Shown here in pieces: positions 18,910-27,805 of a stretch of 64,000 nt of DNA. Position 1 is the first letter of the stretch, and every line of letters starts with the position of its first letter. The stretch is from Cytophagaceae bacterium. GTDB taxonomy: Bacteria; Bacteroidota; Bacteroidia; Cytophagales; Spirosomataceae. A model generated the notes under the pieces. The model had not been told where the DNA came from, did not search any database, and worked only from the letters and a program-made list of their open reading frames with translations. Made by a program: the position numbers and the translations under genes. The stretch is taken from positions 1,178,001 through 1,242,000 of the forward strand of contig JADKIR010000005.1 in the NCBI GenBank assembly GCA_016722655.1. The letters are read 5' to 3'.

Positions 18910-19338
18910 ATGAAAAAATCATATATTTTGGGATTGGTAGTTATTGCGATTGCGGTTGCAATGATCATCTCGACCATCGGCGATGCCAGTACTTATGTTA
19001 GCTTTGGAGAGGCAAAAGAATTGGCATCTAATGGAAATAAAAATGCTATACATGTTGTGGGAGAATTGGTAAAAGGAGCCGACGGAAAACCTGCGGGAAT
19101 GATTTACGAACCCTCAGTTGACCCCAATCATTTTGAGTTTTTGATGACCGACTCTCTCAATATTCAATCCAAAGTTGTCTTCAAACAACCAAAACCACAA
19201 GACATGGATAAGTCAGAAAAAGTAGTGGTAGTGGGCCATATGGATCTTCAAAAAAATCAGTTTGAGGCAGATCAGATTTTGCTAAAATGCCCTTCAAAAT
19301 ACAACAACACCGAGTTGGTAGCCGAAGAAACCAAATGA
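18910..19338 (+). CDS. ccmE: Cytochrome c maturation heme chaperone CcmE (CxxxY type)
   Basis: This protein of about 142 residues has an N-terminal membrane anchor (MKKSYILGLVVIAIAVAMII) and an OB-fold periplasmic domain. In classical CcmE the covalent heme ligand is the histidine of an HxxxY motif. Here the same place reads CPSKY, that is Cys127 and Tyr131, a CxxxY motif. The ATG at 18910 is preferred over an in-frame earlier start because it begins the anchor. The stop overlaps the start of the isochorismate synthase gene by 4 bases. Confidence 0.9.
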   Translation: MKKSYILGLVVIAIAVAMIISTIGDASTYVSFGEAKELASNGNKNAIHVVGELVKGADGKPAGMIYEPSVDPNHFEFLMTDSLNIQSKVVFKQPKPQDMDKSEKVVVVGHMDLQKNQFEADQILLKCPSKYNNTELVAEETK

Positions 19339-20510
19339 TAGAGTCGGTCACAACTAAAAATACAATCTATGCGGGCGACCTAATCAATAGTTGTCTTCAA
19401 CTAAATCTGCCCTTTGCCCTTTACAGACTTCCCGGGCAAAGTGTTTTTCAATTGATCATTTCTGAAAATAAACTTGAAAATCGAAAAAAAATTGATTTTG
19501 AGGAATGTAAACCCGGTTTTGTAATTGCACCTTTCGACAACGAAATACCCTACTTTTATGAGGCTGACCATATTTTAACATTTGAGAATAATGAAATTCC
19601 GAAAGACCTCATACCTGATTTTCTAAAAACTATAAATAAAAATTATGATCCAAAAGAGGCAGGGTTTAGTTTTGTACCTGCCAATGAAGACTCAAATGAA
19701 TCACGTGAGTATTCCAAAAAAATAGAAGCGGTAATCCAGAGAATCACGGGCGGGGAATCACAAAAAGTGGTTATTTCGAGAAAAAAACATCTCGGAACAC
19801 TCCAAGAAAAAAACTATTTCAAAGCGTTTACAACGTTATCAAATAGCTATCCATCTGCTTTTGTATCAGTATGTAATGTACCCTGGAAAAACCAGATTTG
19901 GATAGGTGCTAGTCCTGAAATATTGGTTACGCAAAATGAAAAAGGCATTTTCAAAACTGTGGCTCTTGCCGGCACACAATCGGCCCTTAACAATGTCGGT
20001 GAGGAGATAAAGACCATCGATGCATTGTGGTCACACAAAGAAATAGAAGAGCAGGCATTGGTGAGCCGGTATATTATAAATTGCCTTAAAAAAATCAGAG
20101 TGAGGGAGTACCAGGAGTATGGTCCGAAAACCGTAAAAGCCGGAAATCTTTTACACTTATGCTCTACTTATTCCATTGACTCGAAAGAAATTAATTTCAG
20201 CAATCTGAGCTCAGTAATGCTTGATTTATTACACCCAACTTCGGCGGTTTGTGGTATCGCTAAAGAACCTTCGCTACAAATCATCAAAGAAATCGAAAAC
20301 TATGACAGGGAGTTTTACAGTGGATATCTGGGGCCTGTAAACATTCAAAACGAGAGCCATGTTTTTGTAAATCTACGCTCAATGAAGATCGAAAACGACG
20401 AAATTTTTGCTTTTGCCGGGGGCGGAATTACCGAAGATTCAGTGCCAGAAAAAGAATGGAATGAAACTGAAATCAAGCTAAAAACCATCCAAAAATCCTT
20501 CGATTTTTAA
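19335..20510 (+). CDS. menF: Isochorismate synthase
   Basis: This chorismate-binding enzyme of about 391 residues converts chorismate to isochorismate, normally the entry to menaquinone synthesis. Motifs are KVVISRKKHLG, IGASPEILV, LAGTQ, HPTSAVCGIAKE, REFYSGYLGPV and FAGGGIT. The HPTSAVCG and FYSGYLG segments match isochorismate synthases better than anthranilate synthase, although TrpE/PabB-type relatives share the fold. The start at 19335 is in the ATGA overlap with ccmE, and an in-frame upstream extension into ccmE is not used. Confidence 0.88.
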   Translation: MIESVTTKNTIYAGDLINSCLQLNLPFALYRLPGQSVFQLIISENKLENRKKIDFEECKPGFVIAPFDNEIPYFYEADHILTFENNEIPKDLIPDFLKTINKNYDPKEAGFSFVPANEDSNESREYSKKIEAVIQRITGGESQKVVISRKKHLGTLQEKNYFKAFTTLSNSYPSAFVSVCNVPWKNQIWIGASPEILVTQNEKGIFKTVALAGTQSALNNVGEEIKTIDALWSHKEIEEQALVSRYIINCLKKIRVREYQEYGPKTVKAGNLLHLCSTYSIDSKEINFSNLSSVMLDLLHPTSAVCGIAKEPSLQIIKEIENYDREFYSGYLGPVNIQNESHVFVNLRSMKIENDEIFAFAGGGITEDSVPEKEWNETEIKLKTIQKSFDF

Positions 20511-20758
20511 ATTGTGTTTTTTACAATTATTTGTATTTTTTTATTTTTTTTTAAAAATAATTCAAATACCAATAAATAAATATAATAAGCACCTATTTTA
20601 CTAACAATCAACACATTAATCTACTATTTAAGATTTAATTTAAAAACTTTTTGTGCATATTCATTGTAAAAGAAAAAGGAAATATTATTTTTGGCATGAT
20701 TCATGTGAAACGTATAATAAATTCCTAATATATTCTATAAAAAGAAACTTTTACCCAT

Positions 20759-22258
20759 ATGCAAAAATTAGCTCTAAGTCAATCACTCCAGCAGCGATTA
20801 TCGCCGCAACAGATACAATTTATCAAACTCCTGCAAATACCAACTGCTGAGTTAAACCAACGAATCGAAGAAGAGTTGGAGATAAATCCTGCTTTGGAGG
20901 AGGGTATGGAACAAAAAGAAAAATCAGCCGATGATATGGATGATATCTATGGTGATTCTTCATCTTCTTCCGACAGCGATTATGATGACGAACATTATAG
21001 CGAGTTTGAAAGTCTTGATCAATATGGGTTAAATGATTTCAATGTAAAAGATTATATCAATCAGGATGAATACTCGGGCTACAAAATGGCCAGCGATGGA
21101 TGGGGTGACGAAGAAAAAGAGTCTATGCCGGTAGTTTCAACCGACAGCCTTACCGAATCTCTGCTTCAGCAACTTGGCTTTTTGAGATTAAGCGAAAGAG
21201 AAAACCTGATAGGACAACAATTGATAGGTTCGATAGAAGATGACGGGTATTTGAGAAGACCAATCAGGTCGGTGTGTAATGATCTGGCGTTTGGTCAAAA
21301 CATCTACTCATCAGAAGACGAAGTGGAAAAAGTCTTAAAGAAAATTCAAAAATTTGAACCTGCCGGTATCGGTGCCCGTGACTTACAGGAATGCCTTGTA
21401 TTGCAATTGGAAAAAAACAGAAATTCATTAGAAAACAATATTGCACTCACAATATTGGAAGAGCATTTTGAGGAATTTACAAAAAAACATTTTGAAAAAA
21501 TTCAGAGAAGGCTCAATATCACCGAAGATACGCTCAAAAAATCTCTTGCTCTTATCACCCGACTCAATCCTAAACTGGGAAGTGTGGCTTCGAGTGAAAA
21601 CAACGTGGCATATCTCATGGCCGATTTCATTGTGACTTCCTTAAACGGAAAACTTGAGATTATCCTGAATTCTAAAAATGCACCACAACTGAGAGTGAGC
21701 CGTTCGTTTTCCGAAATGCTCGAAACTTATGATAAAAGTGACAAACAAAACCGTCACATCAAAGAAACAGTAAGTTTTGTAAAACAAAAGCTTGACGCCG
21801 CCAAATGGTTTATTGAAGCCATCAAACAAAGGCAACAGACACTATTGAAAACTATGGAAGCCATTGTGCTTTTCCAGAAAGAGTTTTTTGAAGAAGGCGA
21901 CGAAAACAAGCTTAAACCAATGATCCTTAAGGATATAGCCGAAAAAATCGAAATGGACATCTCGACCGTTTCGAGGGTGGCCAACAGCAAGTCTGTTCAG
22001 ACCGATTACGGTATTTATCCGCTGAAATATTTCTTCTCTGAAGGTATCGCCACCGAATCCGGTGAAGATGCATCAAGCAGGGAAGTGAAAAACATCCTGA
22101 AAGAACTCATCGAAAACGAACCAAAACACTCACCGCTTTCTGATGACAAACTGGAGAAATTACTCAAAAAACGTGGTTATAACATAGCCCGAAGGACAGT
22201 TGCAAAATATCGCGAACAACTGGCTATTCCGGTGGCGAGGCTTCGAAAAGAGATGTAA
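20759..22258 (+). CDS. rpoN: RNA polymerase sigma-54 factor
   Basis: This 499-residue protein has the glutamine-rich region I (LALSQSLQQRLSPQQIQFIKLLQIP), an acidic region II, a core-binding region, a helix-turn-helix (EMDISTVSRVANSKSVQTDYG), and the RpoN box ARRTVAKYREQLAIP near the C-terminus. It directs transcription from -24/-12 promoters with activator ATPases. No dedicated activator or modulation gene is adjacent. An AT-rich gap of about 250 bases with T tracts precedes it. Confidence 0.96.
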   Translation: MQKLALSQSLQQRLSPQQIQFIKLLQIPTAELNQRIEEELEINPALEEGMEQKEKSADDMDDIYGDSSSSSDSDYDDEHYSEFESLDQYGLNDFNVKDYINQDEYSGYKMASDGWGDEEKESMPVVSTDSLTESLLQQLGFLRLSERENLIGQQLIGSIEDDGYLRRPIRSVCNDLAFGQNIYSSEDEVEKVLKKIQKFEPAGIGARDLQECLVLQLEKNRNSLENNIALTILEEHFEEFTKKHFEKIQRRLNITEDTLKKSLALITRLNPKLGSVASSENNVAYLMADFIVTSLNGKLEIILNSKNAPQLRVSRSFSEMLETYDKSDKQNRHIKETVSFVKQKLDAAKWFIEAIKQRQQTLLKTMEAIVLFQKEFFEEGDENKLKPMILKDIAEKIEMDISTVSRVANSKSVQTDYGIYPLKYFFSEGIATESGEDASSREVKNILKELIENEPKHSPLSDDKLEKLLKKRGYNIARRTVAKYREQLAIPVARLRKEM

Positions 22259-22290
22259 AATATCGTTTTTTTCGTATATTTGAGGCCTAA

Positions 22291-22938
22291 TTGAATTTCG
22301 GAAAAGTGCTTTTAAAAATATCAAAGATTATCACCTATTTCTTTCACCCGGTATTTTTACCTTTTTTGTTATTCCTGCTACTTTATTTAGTTGCACCGTT
22401 GCCATTATTTTTTTCTTTTTTTACACCCAAAAGCTTCGCAGCATTTTTGGGTGTTGTTTTTTTATATACTGTTCTCTTCCCGATTGTATTTACTTTTTGG
22501 CTCAAAAAAACCAAACTCATATCTGATTTGGAAATCAGTAATGGTACCGAAAGACCAAAAGCCTATTTTATGGTTTCAGCGTTTTTTGTATCTCTTACCT
22601 ATTTCTTATATTCAAAAGGTGGATTACTGGCACCCGCTTCAGTGGTTTTGGCGATAGTTTCAATAATCATTCTCGGACTCGGATTTTTTAGTTTTTTCTC
22701 AAAAATCAGTGCACACACAGCAGGAATGGCCGGAGTAATTGGCATTTTGGCAGGATTATATCTTAGATTTAATGAAATTGCCCTTTTCATTCCAATGTTG
22801 GGTGCAATTACACTCACAGGACTGGTTGCCTCTTCAAGGCTTTGGCTTGGGGCACATACTTTGAAACAAGTATTTTGGGGTTACTTGTGGGGAATTTCAG
22901 TCGGATTTTCCGGCATTTACTTTTTTCTATTAAATTAA
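22291..22938 (+). CDS. PAP2-like integral membrane protein
   Basis: This 215-residue protein has six or so TM helices. Three short motifs recall the PAP2 phosphatase signature: NGTERPKAYF (the K/R-P block), KISAHTAGMAG (in place of PSGH), and SRLWLGAHTLKQ (the SR-x5-H block). The Asp that usually completes the last motif is not present. It may be a divergent lipid phosphatase or a non-catalytic relative. The start at 22291 would be TTG. It lies 32 bases after rpoN and 18 before hemC. Confidence 0.6.
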   Translation: MNFGKVLLKISKIITYFFHPVFLPFLLFLLLYLVAPLPLFFSFFTPKSFAAFLGVVFLYTVLFPIVFTFWLKKTKLISDLEISNGTERPKAYFMVSAFFVSLTYFLYSKGGLLAPASVVLAIVSIIILGLGFFSFFSKISAHTAGMAGVIGILAGLYLRFNEIALFIPMLGAITLTGLVASSRLWLGAHTLKQVFWGYLWGISVGFSGIYFFLLN

Positions 22939-22956
22939 GCTGGTATTTTTTTTAAA

Positions 22957-23883
22957 ATGAAAATAAAACTAGGAACCAGAGGAAGTCTATTGGCATTATG
23001 GCAAGCCGATTATGTAAAAAATAAGCTTGAAAATGCCGGTGTAGAAACTGAAATCGTAATCATCGAAACAAAAGGCGATAAAATTCTGGACAGAGCCTTG
23101 TCAAAAATCGGTTCCAAGGGAGTTTTTACGGAAGAACTCGAGGAACAACTTCATAGTGGTCAGATAGATATCGCAGTGCACAGTGCCAAAGATTTGCAGT
23201 CAGAAATAGATGAAAGACTGGAAATTATAGCTTTTACCGAGCGTGAAAAAATCAATGATGTACTAATCAGTCATAAAAGCATCGATTTTTCGGAAGATTC
23301 AGAAATCACGATAGGAACCTCTTCTACTCGTCGGGTGGCCATGTTGAGAGCTTATTTTCCGAAAATCAAAATTGTAGATATGCGTGGTAATCTGCAAACC
23401 AGGATTAAAAAACTTCACGACGGACATTGTGATGCACTTTTGCTTGCTTATGCCGGTGTAAACCGCATGCATTACAACGACATGATTGTGCATGAATTTG
23501 ACCCCAAAAGATTTGTACCACCTGTGGGTCAGGGTACTGTGGCCATTGAGATTTCCAAAAATCTTTCTTCAGAAAAAAAGGAAATGCTTAGGAAGGTTTG
23601 TAATGAGCCCACCACCGAAAAATGCCTTTTGACAGAAAGGGCTTTTCTAAAAAAGCTTCAGGGAGGTTGTTCTATTCCGGTTTTTGGCAATGCAAAAATG
23701 ATTGATGGAAACATAGAATTTACCGCCGGAATCGTATCCTTAGATGGTAAAGAACTGATCAAACAAAAAATCATTCAAAAAAATGAATCTTCCGAAGAAT
23801 TAGGCATAAAAATGGCAGAGGAAATATTGTCGAAAGGTGGTGATGAGATTTTGAAATCAATCAAAGCAAACCTGGCAAACTAA
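22957..23883 (+). CDS. hemC: Hydroxymethylbilane synthase (porphobilinogen deaminase)
   Basis: It polymerises four porphobilinogen units in heme and corrin synthesis. The 308-residue chain shows KLGTRGSLLALWQADYV, HSAKDLQ, GTSSTRRVAMLRAYFP, MRGNLQTRIKKL and the dipyrromethane-cofactor cysteine in LQGGCSIPV. It is placed near the cytochrome c maturation genes, though no co-regulation is shown. Confidence 0.96.
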   Translation: MKIKLGTRGSLLALWQADYVKNKLENAGVETEIVIIETKGDKILDRALSKIGSKGVFTEELEEQLHSGQIDIAVHSAKDLQSEIDERLEIIAFTEREKINDVLISHKSIDFSEDSEITIGTSSTRRVAMLRAYFPKIKIVDMRGNLQTRIKKLHDGHCDALLLAYAGVNRMHYNDMIVHEFDPKRFVPPVGQGTVAIEISKNLSSEKKEMLRKVCNEPTTEKCLLTERAFLKKLQGGCSIPVFGNAKMIDGNIEFTAGIVSLDGKELIKQKIIQKNESSEELGIKMAEEILSKGGDEILKSIKANLAN

Positions 23884-23928
23884 TTTAAATAAAACATTGA
23901 CAATCAATATTTTTCAAAAAATAACAAA

Positions 23929-24630
23929 ATGAAGAAACTTGTAACATTATTGGCAATTATCACCTTATCAATTGCATCAAAAGCTCAAAGAAAGGATTTT
24001 TTGGTAACTTTAACGACCACCAAAGGCACTGCTCATATTGTTTTATATGATGAAACCCCGCTTCATAAAGCTAATTTTCTAAAACTCGTCAATGAAAAAT
24101 TTTATGATAGCCTTATGTTTCATAGAGTTATTGAAAAATTCATGATTCAAGGTGGTGATCCCAATTCAAAAAATGCAAAACCAGGTGCCCGTCTTGGTAA
24201 TGGAGGTGGGAATATGGAGAAAATTCCGTTTGAATATTCACCGGAAAAAATCCATAAAAGAGGAGCTTTGGCAGCGGCCAGAGACAATAATCCGGAGAAA
24301 AAATCAAGTGCATGTCAGTTTTATATTGTGCAGGGAAGGAAATTTGCAGATGAAGAGCTTACCAAAAACGAGAAAAACAACAGTCTGACTTATACAGCCG
24401 ATCAAAGAGCCACCTACATGACAACAGGCGGCACACCATTCCTTGATAACAAATACACGGTTTTTGGGGAAGTTGTTGACAACCTGAAACTCATTGATGA
24501 TATCGCCACTGTACAAAAAGATGAAGCTGATCGCCCGGTAGAAGACATCAAAATGTCGATGACCGTAAAAAAACTGAGAAAGAAAAAAATCACTAAATTG
24601 TACGGTTATAAATATCCGAAAAAGAAATAA
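23929..24630 (+). CDS. Secreted cyclophilin-type peptidyl-prolyl isomerase
   Basis: This 233-residue protein has a signal peptide (cleavage expected after ASKAQ) and a cyclophilin domain with FHRVIEKFMIQGGDP, the substrate-site segment ACQFYIVQG, and YTVFGEVVDNLK. A lysine-rich tail of about 25 residues follows the domain. It would assist folding in the periplasm. The gene is 45 bases after hemC. Confidence 0.9.
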   Translation: MKKLVTLLAIITLSIASKAQRKDFLVTLTTTKGTAHIVLYDETPLHKANFLKLVNEKFYDSLMFHRVIEKFMIQGGDPNSKNAKPGARLGNGGGNMEKIPFEYSPEKIHKRGALAAARDNNPEKKSSACQFYIVQGRKFADEELTKNEKNNSLTYTADQRATYMTTGGTPFLDNKYTVFGEVVDNLKLIDDIATVQKDEADRPVEDIKMSMTVKKLRKKKITKLYGYKYPKKK

Positions 24631-24684
24631 TTTTTATATTCGGTAAAATTTTGAAATACTTTTCCTGATATAATAGAATAAGAG

Positions 24685-25584
24685 ATGCAAAAAATTCTTA
24701 TCACCGGCTCCAATGGTCTCCTCGGACAAAAACTGGTTGAAAAACTAAAAAACAATCCTGATTTTGAGATAATTGCAACAGCCAGAGGAGAAAACAGACT
24801 CCCGAAAGAGGAAGGTTACAGATATATTAGCCTCGATATCAGTGATAAGGAACAAGTGAATTCGGTTTTTGAAAAAGAAAAACCGGAGGTGGTAATCCAT
24901 ACGGCAGCCATGACCAATGTGGACCAGTGTGAATCAGAAAAAGATGCCTGCTGGACACTCAATGTAACCGCAGTTGAATATCTGGTGGATGCTTGCCGGG
25001 CAAATGATACATTTTTTGTGCACCTTTCTACCGACTTTATTTTTGACGGAAAAGCAGGACCTTATACCGAAACCGCTGAAGCCAATCCAGTGAGTTTTTA
25101 TGGCTGGAGCAAATACGCCGCCGAGAAAATTATAATCAACAGCGGAATAAAATGGGCCATAGCCCGCACCATATTGGTTTATGGCATTGCCCATGACATG
25201 AGCCGCTCTAATATCATCCTTTGGGTAAAAAACAGTCTTGAAAGTGGTAAATCTATCAATGTAGTAAACGATCAGTGGCGTACCCCAACGCTTGCAGAAG
25301 ATTTGGCCGATGGTTGTATTCTGATTGCAAAACAGAAAGCTGAGGGCATTTTTAATATTTCCGGAAAGGACCTTCTAAATCCATATCAAATGGCCATCAT
25401 GACTGCCGAATATTTTGGTTTGGATAAATCGCTCATCAACGAAGTAGATGGCTTAAAGTTCTCTCAGCCCGCCAAAAGACCCGCTAAAACAGGATTTATA
25501 CTTGACAAACCCATCAAAGAACTGGGCTACAATCCGATGTCATTTAAGGAAGGTATAGCGTTTTTAGCGAAACAGATGGGGTAA
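24685..25584 (+). CDS. RmlD-like SDR (dTDP-4-dehydrorhamnose reductase family)
   Basis: This 299-residue short-chain dehydrogenase has the NAD(P)-binding GSNGLLGQKL, the TNVDQCES motif, STDFIFDGKAGPYTE, and the catalytic YGWSKYAAEK (Tyr and Lys). This matches the RmlD/RfbD family, which makes dTDP-rhamnose. No rml genes are next to it, so the precise substrate is unsure. It converges on the MFS gene, with 6 bases between the stops. Confidence 0.85.
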   Translation: MQKILITGSNGLLGQKLVEKLKNNPDFEIIATARGENRLPKEEGYRYISLDISDKEQVNSVFEKEKPEVVIHTAAMTNVDQCESEKDACWTLNVTAVEYLVDACRANDTFFVHLSTDFIFDGKAGPYTETAEANPVSFYGWSKYAAEKIIINSGIKWAIARTILVYGIAHDMSRSNIILWVKNSLESGKSINVVNDQWRTPTLAEDLADGCILIAKQKAEGIFNISGKDLLNPYQMAIMTAEYFGLDKSLINEVDGLKFSQPAKRPAKTGFILDKPIKELGYNPMSFKEGIAFLAKQMG

Positions 25585-25590
25585 GTGTAA

Positions 25591-26835
25591 TCAACCCTTT
25601 TTCATCAATTTTACTAAAAAAAGCTCTTTTGATTGGGTGAAAATATAGCCCACAATGCCGAGTGTCATAACCCCACCGAAAACTATGGAAGGTACTACCC
25701 CCATGATCTTTGCAGCCAGACCTGACTCAAAGGCCCCGAGTTCATTGGATGCACTTACAAATACTCCGTTTACAGCACTCACCCTGCCTCTCAGATGGTC
25801 GGGAGGCAGCATCTGAAGTATAGTGGACCTGATCACCACACTTACACTGTCAAATGCTCCGGTCAGAAACAATGCAAAGCAGGATAAAACAAAATTCTGC
25901 GAAATTGCAAAAATTAGCGTGGCGACTCCAAAACCTGCAACGGCAATGAGCATATTACGCCAGGCACGGTTAGTTGGAGGAAAGAAAGCGGTACCCAACA
26001 TCACCAAAACAGCCCCAATCGCCGGTGAGGCCCGCATGACACCCAGGCCTTCGGCCCCCACATGCAAAATGTCTTTCGCAAAAACCGGAAGCATGGCTAT
26101 CACACCACCAAAAAGCACTGAAAACATATCCAGTACGATGCTATACCAGAGGATTTTCTGGCCTTTTACAAAATAATAACCCTCTTTCAGGCTTTCAAAA
26201 AAGTCAGCTTTGGTTTGATTCTCAATGTTTTTCGAGGAAATCTGAAATGCACAAAAAATTGTAAGGCTCAATATCACTACAACTACCCATAAGCTATAGA
26301 TAAACCCAATATATGCAAAAAGAAAACCACCTGCCACGGGGCCAAGTATCCGGCCGATTTGCCAAAATTGTGCCGACCACGAGGCAGAATTAGAATAATG
26401 CTCGGGTTTTACCAAAAATGGCTTTAGTGAAGACCAGGAAGGTCCGTAAAATCCTCTTGCAATACCAAAAATAAACACACTTATATAAATTACCCAGGGT
26501 TTGGAGCTATCGGCAATGGAAATAAGACTATTCTGGGATAAAAATAAAATCAAACCTAATGTAATCAATGCAACTATCAGAAAGCTAAGCATATATACCT
26601 TTCTGCGGTCGTAACGGTCGGCAATATACCCGCCAAATAAGGCCAAAGAAATAAACGGAACGGCTTCGGCAAGACCAATCAAACCCAGAGCAAATGGATC
26701 GCCGGTAAGCTCATATAAATAATACGAAAGTACCACTTCCTGAATCAAAATGGCCACAGTAAACAAAAACTGGGCAACAATAAAATACCTGAATTCAGGA
26801 TATCGGAGCGAGGAATAGGGATCTGTTTTTAACAT
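25591..26835 (-). CDS. MFS exporter (EntS/MFS_3-like)
   Basis: This 414-residue transporter has about 12 TM helices. The loop between TM2 and TM3 reads GGYIADRYDRRKVY, the MFS signature. A second loop includes DHLRGRVSAVNG, typical of the MFS_3 group that includes enterobactin exporter EntS. The substrate is not evident. It is transcribed alone toward the RmlD-like gene. Confidence 0.87.
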   Translation of the reverse strand: MLKTDPYSSLRYPEFRYFIVAQFLFTVAILIQEVVLSYYLYELTGDPFALGLIGLAEAVPFISLALFGGYIADRYDRRKVYMLSFLIVALITLGLILFLSQNSLISIADSSKPWVIYISVFIFGIARGFYGPSWSSLKPFLVKPEHYSNSASWSAQFWQIGRILGPVAGGFLFAYIGFIYSLWVVVVILSLTIFCAFQISSKNIENQTKADFFESLKEGYYFVKGQKILWYSIVLDMFSVLFGGVIAMLPVFAKDILHVGAEGLGVMRASPAIGAVLVMLGTAFFPPTNRAWRNMLIAVAGFGVATLIFAISQNFVLSCFALFLTGAFDSVSVVIRSTILQMLPPDHLRGRVSAVNGVFVSASNELGAFESGLAAKIMGVVPSIVFGGVMTLGIVGYIFTQSKELFLVKLMKKG

Positions 26836-26938
26836 ATTAATTTTAAAAGCAACTTTTTACATTCAAAGTTCATCTTTAGTAAAAAACTCAGAGAATTATA
26901 TCGAAAAACCTCTATCCAAACTAAATTTTTATATTCAA

Positions 26939-27667
26939 ATGAACAAAAAAATGAAATATCTGGCTTTGTTTTTCGCAATTTTTACGCTTACTAGCTGTGA
27001 AGAAATCCTTTTTCTGGATGGAGAACCAAAAGGGGGTTTTGAAACCAAAACTTTTGATGAAAAAGATTTTGACAAAATAGAAATCAATAATGCTTTTTTT
27101 GTGACCGTCAAATATGCTCCTGTCTATAAAGTATCCGTTAAAGGTGCTCAGGACGACATTGATGACCTGGAAATCACAGTAAAAAACAATAAACTTTCGG
27201 TTGAATATGACAAACGCTTCAATCTGAAAAGAATCAGACGCTATAAAATGGAGGTCGAAATTGAAACACCGAACCTGAAAGCCATCAATTGTGCCTCAGC
27301 CAGCAATACCGAAATATTTGGTTTCGATAATCTGACTCAACTGGATGTCGAAATAAGTGGAGCTTCCAAATTAAAAATTGATTCCAAAATCAAAACCCTA
27401 AATGCGGGTATCTCAGGAGCTTCGGAATTGAAACTAAAAAAAGACGTTGAAACCATTGACGCTCAGCTATCGGGAGCTTCGACACTCGACGGATTCTCTG
27501 CTTTCAGCAAAAATGTGTATTTAGAGCTTTCTGGTGCCAGCAAAGCTGAGATTTATGCCACCGAAACTTTAGATGTAGAGGCAAGCGGTGCAAGCAAGGT
27601 CTTGTATAAAGGCAACCCAAAAATCACTGAAGAACTATCGGGCGGGAGTAAAATTTCCAAAGATTAA
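26939..27667 (+). CDS. DUF2807 (GIN domain) lipoprotein
   Basis: This 242-residue protein has a lipobox-like TLTSC near residue 20. The DUF2807 domain consists of short repeating strands. The motif SGAS or SGGS recurs six times in the C-terminal half at roughly 20-residue steps, forming a ladder expected for a beta-helix. An ADFDKIEINNAF-type start is present as KDFDKIEINNAFFVTV. It is presumably an envelope or surface protein of unknown function. It is followed by a textbook terminator. Confidence 0.88.
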   Translation: MNKKMKYLALFFAIFTLTSCEEILFLDGEPKGGFETKTFDEKDFDKIEINNAFFVTVKYAPVYKVSVKGAQDDIDDLEITVKNNKLSVEYDKRFNLKRIRRYKMEVEIETPNLKAINCASASNTEIFGFDNLTQLDVEISGASKLKIDSKIKTLNAGISGASELKLKKDVETIDAQLSGASTLDGFSAFSKNVYLELSGASKAEIYATETLDVEASGASKVLYKGNPKITEELSGGSKISKD

Positions 27668-27670
27668 TAC

Positions 27671-27694
27671 AGAGGGCTTCGGCCCTCTTTTTTT
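27671..27694 (+). terminator. Intrinsic terminator with UUCG loop
   Basis: The 7-bp stem AGAGGGC/GCCCTCT (27671-27677, 27682-27688) with the tetraloop TTCG is followed directly by a T run. It lies 4 bases after the DUF2807 stop. Confidence 0.95.
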
Positions 27695-27805
27695 GCTTAA
27701 TGGTCAAGGATTTTTACTAAAATATTATTTCCTGCAAATTGTTTTTTCTACTTTTGAATAAAGCAAAAAGGTTTTTGAAAGTTTAAAAGACCTGAACTTC
27801 ATCAA

